Assembly: GCA_002478045.1 (NCBI GenBank)
Contig: DLLT01000025.1
Coordinates: 1-28,118 of the forward strand
Source of the DNA: Porphyromonadaceae bacterium UBA7555
Lineage (GTDB): Bacteria; Bacteroidota; Bacteroidia; Bacteroidales; Muribaculaceae
DNA length: 28,118 bases
Direction of reading: 5' to 3'
The stretch's first letter is position 1. Each line of letters opens with the position of its first letter. Of the stretch, positions 7,704 to 15,312 are shown in pieces. A model generated the notes under the pieces. The model searched no databases. It was given only the letters and a program-made list of their open reading frames with translations, and was not told where the DNA came from. The translations under genes were made by a program, and so were the position numbers.

Positions 7704-9389
7704 ATGCCATTCTTTGACAAAATACGCCGAGCCCTGGGCTTCAGCGATGGCGAGGACGACATCGATGATGCCATCATCCGCGATGACATCCCCTCCGGAA
7801 TGTACCGGCACATCCGCCCCGAAGCCGCCCCGAAGCCGCCCTTAGGCGCCGCCGACAAACCCAAGCCGTCGACCACTCCGACACCGCCGATCACAGACGA
7901 CTCCGACCGAGCCGCCGCCATTTTTGACCGTGTACTCGAGGTCTTCAACCGGTCGCTCCCGGACTTTCTGAAACAGTCCGTAGATCCCGAAGCACAGCGT
8001 AAGTACCTCTACAAGAGCCTTGACGATGGGCTCAAGGCGTATATCGCCTCGCTCAAAGACCAAGCCGCACGCGAGGCCGAAGCCCGATGGCGCAAAGACA
8101 ACGACGCCTTACAGACCTCGGTAAAAAACCTCGAACAGCGTGCTCGCGAAATTGAGGACAAGCGCACCGAGATTTCGCAAAAACAGATGAGCAGCGACCG
8201 CCAACGCCGCGCCCTGAGCGAACGTGTCCACGACCTCGAAAGCACCGTGGCTCGTCTCGAAGCCGAGAAAGAGCAATTCGAACTCGAGCGTCAGTCCATG
8301 ATTAATAAACTGAAAGTCGCCGCCGTCTACGAAAAAGAGAATACCGAACTGCACGAGCAAATCGAACAAATGATTGCCAAACGCGGCAATGCCGCCACGG
8401 AGACCGCCGATTCGGCCGTCATCGAGAGCCTCAACGCCCAAGTTGCCGAGGCACGGCAGCAAGCCGAGGATGCACGCAAACAGGCCCAAGAGGCCGAACA
8501 GGCACGACAGCAGATCCAAGAGGAAGTCAATAAGCTCAACGACCGAATAGTGGAGTTGCAAATAGACCTGGAAGACGCCTCGACGGCAAAGACCAACGAC
8601 AAGTCGGCCCTCGAGGGCCTCAACGCCCAAGTCGCCGAAGCCTGTAAGCAAGTCGAGGACGCACATAAGCAAGCCGAAGACTACCGCAAGCAAGCCGAGG
8701 ATGCACGCAAGCAGGCACAAGAAACAGAGCTGGTACGGCAGCAGATCCAAGAGGAAGTCAACAAACTCAACGACCGAATATTGGAATTGCAAATAGACCT
8801 GGAAGAAGCCACGACAGCAAAGAACAACGATAAGTCGGCTGTCGATGCCCTCAACGCCCGAGCCGAGGAAGCCCGCAAGCAAATCGAAGAATTGCGGGGG
8901 CAAGTGCAGGCCGAGCAACGCAAAAATGCCGAAGCCCAAAGTACCATCAGAGTATTGCAGCGTCAAATCGAGGAAGACAACCCAATGGACGACCCCGAAA
9001 TCCAGCGCCAGCTCAAAGAAATACAGGACCGCCTTGACCACTACGAGCAGCAAAAGAAGCGCAACGAGGAAACCATAGCCTCGCTCAAAAGCCAACTCGA
9101 GGACGAGCGCCGCAAAAACTCAGCGGACAAGGCTGCGCCTAAACCTGCGGCCAAGACCGCCGAAACAACTTTACCCTCAGACGAAACCATGCCCAAGAAC
9201 AAGACGCCACGCCCGGTATCGTCCAAACCGGCCAAGTCTACCGCACCGCAGAACGCCCCCTCCATAGACGACATACTCGGCGACACCGATTGGGTTGTGC
9301 GTCAGGATTCTACCTCAAAGAGTCGGCAACGCAACGCCGAGCGCACCAAGCCCAAAATTGACGACGACCCCCAAATGAAGCTATTCTGA
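7704..9389 (+). CDS. Long coiled-coil protein with internal tandem repeats
   Basis: 561 residues, no recognised enzyme domain, signal peptide or membrane segment, so probably cytoplasmic. The N-terminus (MPFFDKIRRALGFSDGEDD) is short and acidic, followed by a Pro-rich linker to about residue 70. A globular or helical stretch comes next, then heptad-rich coiled coil from about 115 to 475. The coiled coil contains two close copies of a segment beginning LNAQVAEA (about residues 242 and 305) and a third partial copy (LNARAEEA, about 381), each rich in Ala, Gln, Glu and Lys. The tail is Lys/Pro-rich and disordered and ends DDDPQMKLF. It lies 20 bp after the receiver/ATP-grasp gene and is probably co-transcribed, suggesting a scaffold or partner. 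Function unknown; low-complexity matches to SMC or tropomyosin would be misleading. Confidence 0.7.
   Translation: MPFFDKIRRALGFSDGEDDIDDAIIRDDIPSGMYRHIRPEAAPKPPLGAADKPKPSTTPTPPITDDSDRAAAIFDRVLEVFNRSLPDFLKQSVDPEAQRKYLYKSLDDGLKAYIASLKDQAAREAEARWRKDNDALQTSVKNLEQRAREIEDKRTEISQKQMSSDRQRRALSERVHDLESTVARLEAEKEQFELERQSMINKLKVAAVYEKENTELHEQIEQMIAKRGNAATETADSAVIESLNAQVAEARQQAEDARKQAQEAEQARQQIQEEVNKLNDRIVELQIDLEDASTAKTNDKSALEGLNAQVAEACKQVEDAHKQAEDYRKQAEDARKQAQETELVRQQIQEEVNKLNDRILELQIDLEEATTAKNNDKSAVDALNARAEEARKQIEELRGQVQAEQRKNAEAQSTIRVLQRQIEEDNPMDDPEIQRQLKEIQDRLDHYEQQKKRNEETIASLKSQLEDERRKNSADKAAPKPAAKTAETTLPSDETMPKNKTPRPVSSKPAKSTAPQNAPSIDDILGDTDWVVRQDSTSKSRQRNAERTKPKIDDDPQMKLF
8429..8900 (+). repeat. 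In-gene direct repeats coding coiled-coil segments
   Basis: Near-identical blocks begin at about 8429 and 8617, with a shorter third copy from about 8846. Each starts CTCAACGCCC, and the first two run on to AATAGACCTGGAAGA. The second unit has gained extra QAEDYRKQAED-like codons, so unit length differs, as expected from unequal exchange or slippage within the gene. Confidence 0.75.
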
Positions 9390-9461
9390 GGAGCAAGGAA
9401 GCGCCTAAAGTATAAAGCACTCAAAATCTTCAAAGGGGAACTTCACATTCGCACAAGCGCC

Positions 9462-9523
9462 TCCATTGGTCTGATTATCCCCATTGCTCCCATTGTTCCC
9501 ATAACTCCACATCCCACATTATT
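9462..9523 (+). repeat. Reverse-oriented family B array ending in a D-like boundary
   Basis: 9-mers of type GCTCCCATT, GTTCCCATA and ATCCCCATT run up to CATCCCACATTATT, which directly abuts the ATG at 9524. Read on the minus strand, these units are family B (AATGGGAGC). The ending matches the CCACATTA boundary of the D elements. Confidence 0.75.
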
Positions 9524-11740
9524 ATGAAATTATACACTACACTTATATCTCTGGCGCTCAGCGCTATGGCATCGGCATCATACGCCGCTCCCGTGATGGC
9601 CAGTGCCGATGTAGCCGGTCTCGAGGCGTACGTCTACCCGGCCAATCGTGCCGCCACACCCTCCAATTTCACCTATATGCCTGACAGCGAGTCTTATTGT
9701 ACGCTCAGCGATGATGGGCGCACCATCGACGTCTACAACATTCGCTCCGGTCAAAAGACCTCGACGCTGCTCGACTTGGGCCATACGCGCGAGACCACGC
9801 TGACGGACATCGACGGCTTCAAGCTCAGCGACGACGGCTCCAAGATACTGGTATGGCGCGACAGCCGTAAGGTCTATCGCCGCAGCTTCGATGCCACATA
9901 TTACGTCTACGAGGTGCGTACGCGCCTGCTCAAACCACTGAGCACGGCACACCCCAAAGTGCGCACCGCATCGTTCTCGCCCAACGGCCGTATGGTAGCC
10001 TTCGTAAGCGAAAACAACATCTATATCAAGAAATTGGACTACGGCTCGGAAGTAGCCGTCACCGAGGACGGCGCCGCCAATAAGATAATCAACGGCGCAC
10101 CCGATTGGGTGTACGAGGAGGAATTCGACACCTCCAATTCGCTGGCGTGGTCGCCGGACGACAATGTCTTGTGCTACATACGCTACGACGAGAGCGCCGT
10201 ACCCATGTACAGCCTGCCGCAGTATCAGGGCGTATGCTCCGCCAAGGATCAATATGCACTCTACCCCGGTTCGATGAGCTACAAGTATCCCGTGGCAGGT
10301 CAGCCCAATTCGCGCGTCAGCATCCACAGCTATCAAGTGGACGAGCGCAAGACCAAGGATTTGCCCCTGCCCGATGCCAATATCGAGTATATTCCGCGCA
10401 TACGCTTTGCGCCCACCGGGTCGCTGATGGCCGTAGCCTTGGACCGCAATCAAAGCAAGATGACACTCTACGCCATCAATCCCCTGAGCACGGTTGCACG
10501 CAGCATCTACACCGAGGAGTCGCAGGCATGGATAGCGCCCGAGACCTACCAAAGTATCGCCTATGAGGCCGACGGTATGGTTATTATGAGTGCCCGCAAT
10601 GATGACCGTATGCAGCTCTACAAATACTCGTACGCCGGAGCGCTGATCTCGCGCCTTGTCTCCACGGACTATGACGTCACCGAATACTACGGCATCGATG
10701 CCGCCGGCAACCGGTATTTCCAAGCCGCAACACCCTCACCCATAGACCGAAGCGTGCTGCGCCGCGATGCCAAGGGCAAAATCACGCGCGTGGACGTTCC
10801 CGGAAGCGGTGCCGATGGACACGGCACCGCCGATGCAGAAATGTCGCCCGGATGTCGATACGCGGTATACAGCTTCTCCGACAAGGACACCGCCCCGCTG
10901 TACACCATGTGCACCGCCGCGGGCAAGTCGCTGCGCACACTCCTGGACAACAGCGAGTACCGCGCCACTTACGCCGATATGGGCGTCACCAAGGAATGGA
11001 TACAAGTACCCGCCGATGGAAATATGCTCAACGGATATGTCGTGCGCCCGAGTACACTCGAAGCCTCGCGCCGCTATCCGGTGGTGATGTACCAGTACTC
11101 GGGTCCCGGGTCGCAATTGGTGCTCAACCGCTGGGAAATGGACTGGATGTACTACTTTGCACAAAAAGGCATTATCACAGTATGCGTCGACGGACGCGGC
11201 ACCGCCGCTCGCGGCAACAAGTTTATGCACTGCGTGTACCGCAACCTCGGACACTACGAGACCATCGATCAGGTGGCCGCCGCACGACATATAGCCACCA
11301 TGCCGTGGGCCGACCCCAAGCGCATAGCCATCTACGGATGGAGCTACGGCGGATTTGAAGCCCTCATGGCCGCCTCGGCGCCGGATGCACCCTACGCCGC
11401 CTGCGTCTCCATAGCTCCGGTGACGGACTGGCGATACTATGACACTATTTACGGCGAACGCTTTATGCAGACGCCGCAACAAAACGATGCGGGTTACAAC
11501 AGCAGCGCCCCCATCAAACACGCCGCCAACCTCAAATGTCCGCTGCTGATAATGTGCGGCACCGCCGACGACAACGTCCATCCGGCCAACACATACGAGT
11601 ATGTCTCGCGCCTCCAGAGCCTCGGCATTCTGTGCGATATGATGATTTTCCCGAACATGAATCACAGCATCAACGGCTGCAACAGCCGCGCCGTCGTCTA
11701 CGCCAATATGCTGCGCTACCTCCAACGCCAATTCAAGTAA
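9524..11740 (+). CDS. Dipeptidyl peptidase IV (S9B prolyl dipeptidase)
   Basis: A 738-residue serine peptidase that removes X-Pro or X-Ala dipeptides from peptide N-termini, probably in the periplasm. A signal peptide is visible (MKLYTTLISLALSAMASASYA). An eight-bladed propeller covers roughly residues 40-480. The paired glutamates that bind the substrate amino terminus are in DWVYEEEFD (about 190-200). The alpha/beta-hydrolase domain carries the triad S607 (GWSYGGF), D683 (GTADDNVHP) and H714 (NMNHSIN). Length matches DPP IV of Bacteroides and Porphyromonas (about 720-740). The gene is preceded directly by a repeat array and followed by miaA 32 bp later. It probably helps peptide-based nutrition, as in asaccharolytic or mucus-dwelling relatives. 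Host peptide targets are possible but not shown. Confidence 0.93.
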   Translation: MKLYTTLISLALSAMASASYAAPVMASADVAGLEAYVYPANRAATPSNFTYMPDSESYCTLSDDGRTIDVYNIRSGQKTSTLLDLGHTRETTLTDIDGFKLSDDGSKILVWRDSRKVYRRSFDATYYVYEVRTRLLKPLSTAHPKVRTASFSPNGRMVAFVSENNIYIKKLDYGSEVAVTEDGAANKIINGAPDWVYEEEFDTSNSLAWSPDDNVLCYIRYDESAVPMYSLPQYQGVCSAKDQYALYPGSMSYKYPVAGQPNSRVSIHSYQVDERKTKDLPLPDANIEYIPRIRFAPTGSLMAVALDRNQSKMTLYAINPLSTVARSIYTEESQAWIAPETYQSIAYEADGMVIMSARNDDRMQLYKYSYAGALISRLVSTDYDVTEYYGIDAAGNRYFQAATPSPIDRSVLRRDAKGKITRVDVPGSGADGHGTADAEMSPGCRYAVYSFSDKDTAPLYTMCTAAGKSLRTLLDNSEYRATYADMGVTKEWIQVPADGNMLNGYVVRPSTLEASRRYPVVMYQYSGPGSQLVLNRWEMDWMYYFAQKGIITVCVDGRGTAARGNKFMHCVYRNLGHYETIDQVAAARHIATMPWADPKRIAIYGWSYGGFEALMAASAPDAPYAACVSIAPVTDWRYYDTIYGERFMQTPQQNDAGYNSSAPIKHAANLKCPLLIMCGTADDNVHPANTYEYVSRLQSLGILCDMMIFPNMNHSINGCNSRAVVYANMLRYLQRQFK

Positions 11741-11771
11741 TCCCACCACGAGCTATAAGACCTCTAAAAAA

Positions 11772-11880
11772 AATGGGAGAAATGGAAGAAATGGGAAAAA
11801 TGAAAACCATGGAGAAGATGGATAACACCCATAATCCCCACTGTCCCAATAATCTACATAGCTCCCATAGTCCCCATATT
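11772..11880 (+). repeat. Family B array with both orientations (potential hairpin)
   Basis: Bases 11772-11822 read ATGGGAGAAATGG-type units. Bases 11828-11876 read the opposite sense (ATCCCCACT, GTCCCAATA, GCTCCCATA, GTCCCCATA). The two halves could pair imperfectly. The array lies between dipeptidyl peptidase IV and the conserved part of miaA, and is in frame with miaA. Confidence 0.75.
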
Positions 11881-12870
11881 TCAAAGCCCTCGGGGTCGGA
11901 AGAAAGGAAAGTAGGCGCAGCCCCCATTCTACATTCTACATTCCACATTCCACATTATCTCTGTATTACCGGTCCGACGGCGTGCGGCAAGACGCGGCGT
12001 GCCGTGGCACTTGCGCGGCACTTCGATGCCGAGATTATCAGCGCCGATTCGCGTCAGGTGTACCGCGATATGGACATCGGCACGGGCAAAGACCTTGACG
12101 AATACGGTGATACGCCCTATCACCTGATAGACATCGCCGATGCGGGCGAAAAATACAATCTCTACCGCTATCTGCAAGACTACGACGCAGCCTACGCCGA
12201 CATCCGGCGCCGCGGCCGCAATGCCATACTGTGCGGCGGCACGGGTATGTACCTCGAGGCGGTACTCAGCGGCCTGCGACTGCCCGAAGTGCCTGTCAAT
12301 GAGGCGCTGCGCAACAGTCTTCGCGGCTTCACGCTCGCCCAACTGACCGAGCGTCTGGCCTCGATGAAAACCATGCACAACACCACCGATGTGGACACCG
12401 TGGCTCGCGCCATACGCGCCATCGAAATCGAGACCTATTACCTCGAGCATCCCGAAGCGGCACAGACCACACGTATCGACCCGGCGCGACGCCCCAAGGC
12501 GCTGATAATCCTGATGGACATCGACCGCGATAGCCGTCGTCATCGCATCTCCGAGCGACTGCGCACGCGCCTTGACCAAGGCATGGTCGAGGAAGTACGC
12601 GCCCTACTCGACCGAGGCGTAGACCCCGAGACACTGCTGGCCTACGGCCTTGAATACAGATACTTGACGCTCTACCTCACCGGGCATTTGAAGTATGACG
12701 AGATGGTACAAGCCCTCGAGACGGCCATACACCAATTTGCCAAGCGCCAAATGACGTGGTTCAGAGGTATGGAGCGCCGCGGCTTCACTCTCCATCCCAT
12801 ACCCTGGGACATCTCCGACGAGGACTTCATAGTCCGTGTCGATGCCTTACTCCGCCAAGACCAATCATAG
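11773..12870 (+). CDS. miaA: tRNA dimethylallyltransferase with repeat-derived N-terminus
   Basis: MiaA transfers dimethylallyl from DMAPP to A37 of tRNAs reading UNN codons. The catalytic part is complete: P-loop TGPTACGKT (G at residue 67 of this start), ISADSRQVYRDMDIGTGK, CGGTGMYLEA, DTVARAIRAIEIE, GLEYRYLTLYLTG and AKRQMTWFR. From the P-loop to the end is about 299 residues, normal for the family. The start is the problem. There is no ATG, GTG or TTG in frame between 11821 and the P-loop, so the nearest ATGs are 11773, 11785-11810 and 11818. Any of them adds roughly 40-55 residues encoded by family B and D intergenic repeats. I chose 11773 for its A-rich leader. DMAPP from ispH is its substrate, though ispH is in another unit. 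Confidence 0.88.
   Translation: MGEMEEMGKMKTMEKMDNTHNPHCPNNLHSSHSPHISKPSGSEERKVGAAPILHSTFHIPHYLCITGPTACGKTRRAVALARHFDAEIISADSRQVYRDMDIGTGKDLDEYGDTPYHLIDIADAGEKYNLYRYLQDYDAAYADIRRRGRNAILCGGTGMYLEAVLSGLRLPEVPVNEALRNSLRGFTLAQLTERLASMKTMHNTTDVDTVARAIRAIEIETYYLEHPEAAQTTRIDPARRPKALIILMDIDRDSRRHRISERLRTRLDQGMVEEVRALLDRGVDPETLLAYGLEYRYLTLYLTGHLKYDEMVQALETAIHQFAKRQMTWFRGMERRGFTLHPIPWDISDEDFIVRVDALLRQDQS
11912..11957 (+). repeat. D element (copy 1), fused to miaA
   Basis: TAGGCGCAGCCC is followed by 7-mers ATTCTAC, ATTCTAC, ATTCCAC, ATTCCAC and ends ATTA. It runs in frame into the first conserved codons of miaA (Leu-Cys-Ile-Thr-Gly-Pro). Confidence 0.8.
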
Positions 12871-12880
12871 CAGTTCCACC

Positions 12881-12951
12881 TAAGAAGTCCCCAAAGTCAC
12901 TAAAATCCTTAAAGTCACTAAAGTCCATAAAGACCTTAAATTCATTAAAAA
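12881..12951 (+). repeat. 9-bp-period array, family A (copy 2)
   Basis: Units such as CCCAAAGTC, ACTAAAATC, CTTAAAGTC, ACTAAAGTC and CATAAAGAC fill the gap between miaA and the WYL gene. They are more AT-rich and degenerate than in the other A arrays. Confidence 0.8.
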
Positions 12952-12961
12952 GAAATAGCTT

Positions 12962-13870
12962 ATGCGACATCGCCAGCTTTTCAAGACCTACGTATGGCTT
13001 GTCGAAACGATATACCGCTTCGGCCCTATCACCTTTGACGAGATCTGCGACCGCTGGGATTACTCGTCTGTATCCGAGGGCAATCCGCTGGCTCGCACGT
13101 CCTTCAACCGCCACCGCGACGAAATTGAGGAAGTCTTCGGCATCCGCATCGTCTGCGACCGCTCCAACGGCTGCCGCTACAGCATCGCCGACATCGGTGA
13201 CTTGGATCGTCATTCGGCACTGAGTTGGATGGCTAATACCCTGTCGCTGAACAATATCATAGCCGAAAATCGGACGGTACACGACCGTATACTTCTCGAA
13301 CCGGTGCCGTCGGAGGGTGAGGCGCTGAGACGCGCCATCGAAGCCATGAAAACATCGCATACGATTGGCATCGATTATCACAAATACCAGTCAGAGGATA
13401 TCTTGCATTACGAAGTCGAGCCGTATTGTGTCAAGCTGTACAACCGTCGGTGGTATGTGCTTGTGCGCTTTCCGCTCAAAGACGACTTCCGCATACTGTC
13501 CTTTGACCGCATCTGCCGCCTCGAAATCCTGCCCAAGACCTTTGCCATGCCCCGTGATTTCAGTGCCACGGCGTTCTTCAAGGACTTTTACGGCATATAC
13601 TATGACCCGGCCATACCTATGGAACGCGTGACCATACGTGCCTATGGCAAAGAACGTTACTACGTGCGCGACCTCCCCATACACCCGACGCAGACAGTCG
13701 TGGGCAGCGGCGATGACTATACCGACTACGAAATACGGCTGCGCCCCACCTCCGACTTCAAGGCCTACCTGCTTTCGCAAGGCGAATGGCTACAAGTACT
13801 TACACCGCAATCACTTGCCGAGGACATCAAGGCTCGACACCTGGCCGCCGTGCACGACAAAGCCGACTGA
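12962..13870 (+). CDS. WYL-domain transcriptional regulator
   Basis: 302 residues. The N-terminal 75 or so look like a winged-helix DNA-binding region (VWLVETIYRFGPITFDEICDRW, then NRHRDEIEEVFGIRI). The WYL domain follows at about 135-190: IDYHKYQ, HYEVEPYCVKLYNRRWYVLV with the core WYV at 164-166, and ILSFDRICRLEI. A WCX-like C-terminal region contains MERVTIRAYG and LLSQGEWLQVLTP. WYL proteins sense ligands, often nucleic acid-derived, and control DNA repair or defence genes. The start ATG 12962 follows a family A array and an A-rich leader. The nearest downstream gene encodes a HIRAN protein with its own promoter-like box and a palindrome, a possible target of this regulator (inference). 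Confidence 0.85.
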   Translation: MRHRQLFKTYVWLVETIYRFGPITFDEICDRWDYSSVSEGNPLARTSFNRHRDEIEEVFGIRIVCDRSNGCRYSIADIGDLDRHSALSWMANTLSLNNIIAENRTVHDRILLEPVPSEGEALRRAIEAMKTSHTIGIDYHKYQSEDILHYEVEPYCVKLYNRRWYVLVRFPLKDDFRILSFDRICRLEILPKTFAMPRDFSATAFFKDFYGIYYDPAIPMERVTIRAYGKERYYVRDLPIHPTQTVVGSGDDYTDYEIRLRPTSDFKAYLLSQGEWLQVLTPQSLAEDIKARHLAAVHDKAD

Positions 13871-13879
13871 CACTCGCGA

Positions 13880-13902
13880 CGAGACGCATCCCCGGGGTCT
13901 CG
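13880..13902 (+). terminator. Candidate terminator after the WYL gene
   Basis: CGAGAC (13880-13885) pairs with GTCTCG (13897-13902) around an 11-nt GC-rich loop, ten bases after the stop. No U-run follows directly, so this is only a candidate. Confidence 0.3.
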
Positions 13903-13999
13903 ACAAGGCAGAGTAAGCGAGCAAACACGGATTATCTGGCGCCGACAGGTAGCATCACGCGCTATCAGACGTAATTTTTTCCGAGTTTTTTTGATTGTA

Positions 14000-14020
14000 C
14001 CACATTTTGGTTCAATGTGG
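14000..14020. promoter_or_regulatory. Palindrome upstream of the HIRAN gene (possible operator)
   Basis: CCACATT (14000-14006) and AATGTGG (14014-14020) are perfect 7-bp arms with a 7-nt spacer, ending three bases before the -7 box TAATTTTG. The position over the promoter suits an operator. The arm also matches the CCACATT unit of the D repeats. Confidence 0.45.
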
Positions 14021-14023
14021 CGG

Positions 14024-14031
14024 TAATTTTG
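14024..14031 (+). promoter_or_regulatory. -7 box for the HIRAN gene
   Basis: TAATTTTG fits TAnnTTTG and is identical to the porQ -7 box. No TTTG lies at the ideal 19-20 nt upstream. The nearest, at 14006-14009, leaves only 14 nt, so the promoter may need an activator. It would give a leader of about 25 nt. Confidence 0.5.
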
Positions 14032-14062
14032 TACCGTCAAACAAAAGAAAAAATTATACGTC

Positions 14063-14491
14063 ATGGAAAAAAAGAAACTCTATTACTTAGACTGCCACGT
14101 GGCCGGCCGTATGTATCACGATGCAGACGAAGTGTGGGATAAACTGAAAATAGGGACCGAACTTCAGCTGGTGCGCGAACCGGACAACCGCTATGACCCC
14201 GAAGCCATCGCCATCGTCTATCGCGATGAGCCGCAAGAAGATATGGAATGTCTTGTACATCACGACAACTCGATAATGTATAACGATTATCCCGAAAACG
14301 ATGACGACTGCGAAGAATACCTGATAGGCTACGTGCCGCGCTGTCACAATACGCAGTTGGCCGCCTTCTTCGATATGGGCTGGGGCGACATCTTCGAGTG
14401 CCGCATCTGCCGAATAGATCCCGAGGCACATCCCGAACAGCAGCTCCGCGTCACCGTCAAAATCAAGCGCAACCCTCGCGCCTTACGCTAA
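14063..14491 (+). CDS. HIRAN-domain protein
   Basis: 142 residues, essentially one HIRAN domain. Typical features are DCHVAGRMYHDADEVWDKLKIG at the start (strand and helix), LVREPDNRYDPEAIAIVY (the conserved N-YDPxAI core), and YLIGYVPRCHNTQLAAFF. HIRAN domains bind free 3' DNA ends in fork-remodelling helicases such as HLTF. Stand-alone bacterial versions are often found beside DNA-processing or phage genes, but their role is not settled. An insertion of about 35 acidic residues (NSIMYNDYPENDDDCEE) splits the core here. The start ATG 14063 follows an A-rich leader. The WYL regulator gene is directly upstream. Confidence 0.85.
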   Translation: MEKKKLYYLDCHVAGRMYHDADEVWDKLKIGTELQLVREPDNRYDPEAIAIVYRDEPQEDMECLVHHDNSIMYNDYPENDDDCEEYLIGYVPRCHNTQLAAFFDMGWGDIFECRICRIDPEAHPEQQLRVTVKIKRNPRALR

Positions 14492-14532
14492 ATCCCAAAC
14501 CATCAAATATTGAACCTATAATACACAACCAC

Positions 14533-15042
14533 ATGAAAAAATTCGTAGTAGCCGTCTGCGCCCTCCTATGCGCGGCGCCGGCCTTCGCTTATTACGGCGA
14601 TTACTATTACTATTACAGTAGTCGAGATGATGAAATGTCCGGATTTGCAATTTTCACTCTAATCGTGATGATTGCTTACATCATATTGTCCGTAGTGATA
14701 CTGGCGCGTTGGTGGAAAATGACCACAAATGTCAAGCAGATAAAAGAGCAATTGACCTACAACAAATGTACGCCGGAATACCTGATACTTGTAGGTGAAA
14801 AGGACAAAGCACAGAAGGTTGTACTGACCGACCTCGTAGACCGATTGATTGAAGTATATAAAAACGTCTATTGTTATAATAAAGCCGAAGAGATGGACAA
14901 AATCATTCAAGACAAGCAGCCTGAAATAGACCGAATGGGCCTGACCATGCCCGATTACGTCACCTCCGGCGAAAAGTTCATAGACTACGTCAATGCCCTG
15001 ACCGGAAAAGAAGTGAAGTACACATACGAGCAAGTCTTTTAG
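14533..15042 (+). CDS. Small membrane protein with signal peptide, unknown function
   Basis: 169 residues from ATG 14533, which gives a signal peptide (MKKFVVAVCALLCAAPAFA); a longer frame upstream would overlap the HIRAN gene. A Tyr-rich patch (YYGDYYYYYSSRDDE) follows. Next comes one membrane helix (about residues 37-60, FAIFTLIVMIAYIILSVVILARWW). The remaining roughly 110 residues are soluble and probably face the cytoplasm, with helical segments such as VVLTDLVDRLIEVYKNVY. I do not recognise a family. It is 41 bp after the HIRAN gene and could share its transcript. Confidence 0.7.
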   Translation: MKKFVVAVCALLCAAPAFAYYGDYYYYYSSRDDEMSGFAIFTLIVMIAYIILSVVILARWWKMTTNVKQIKEQLTYNKCTPEYLILVGEKDKAQKVVLTDLVDRLIEVYKNVYCYNKAEEMDKIIQDKQPEIDRMGLTMPDYVTSGEKFIDYVNALTGKEVKYTYEQVF

Positions 15043-15045
15043 TGC

Positions 15046-15092
15046 TCTTTAGGGTCTTTATGGACATTAGGGTCCTTAAGATTCTTAAGATC
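15046..15092 (+). repeat. 9-bp-period array, family A (copy 3)
   Basis: Units such as TTAGGGTCT, TTATGGACA, TTAGGGTCC and TTAAGATTC follow the stop codon at 15042 almost directly and precede a strong hairpin. Confidence 0.75.
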
Positions 15093-15107
15093 ATACAATA
15101 AGACATA

Positions 15108-15146
15108 GGCAAGGCGGACGCCTTTATCTTTGGCGTCCGCCCTGCC
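15108..15146. terminator. Strong hairpin between convergent genes (likely bidirectional terminator)
   Basis: GGCGGACGCC (15113-15122) and GGCGTCCGCC (15132-15141) form a perfect 10-bp stem with a 9-nt loop. It extends by GGC/GCC to about 14 bp with one mismatch. It lies between the rightward membrane-protein gene and the leftward macroglobulin gene. There is no long T-run on either side. Confidence 0.65.
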
Positions 15147-15221
15147 TGTATCATATAAGGATGACTTGCGTCATCGGTGATAGCTCGTCACTGAGGAAGT
15201 CCCGTCATCAGCGGAAATCCC

Positions 15222-15256
15222 GTCACAGCAGAAGTGCGGTCACAGCAGAAGTGCGG
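15222..15256 (+). repeat. Two 17-bp tandem copies plus related units
   Basis: GTCACAGCAGAAGTGCG occurs twice in a row (15222-15238 and 15239-15255). Related GTCATCAGCGGAAATC-like units lie on both sides between 15190 and 15275. The array leads into the D element at 15275. Confidence 0.75.
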
Positions 15257-15274
15257 AAATCTCGTCATTGCGGA

Positions 15275-15312
15275 TAGGCGCAGCCCTATTCCACATTCGA
15301 CATTCCACATTA
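15275..15312 (+). repeat. D element (copy 2), supplies the macroglobulin stop codon
   Basis: TAGGCGCAGCCC, then ATTCCAC, ATTCGAC, ATTCCAC and ATTA. The last three bases TTA (15310-15312) are the TAA stop of the leftward macroglobulin gene. Confidence 0.8.

Noticed and set aside
8109..9095. 328-residue minus-strand Leu/Phe-rich frame resembling a membrane protein
   Set aside because: It is the complement of Gln/Glu/Lys-rich coiled-coil codons, which reads as Leu/Phe on the other strand.
9578..11749. Long minus-strand frames over dipeptidyl peptidase IV
   Set aside because: They are antisense shadows of a gene with a complete catalytic triad.
11536..11772. Extended miaA start at 11536
   Set aside because: It would overlap the conserved 3' end of dipeptidyl peptidase IV by about 200 bp in another frame, with an unlike Arg/Pro/Gln-rich composition.
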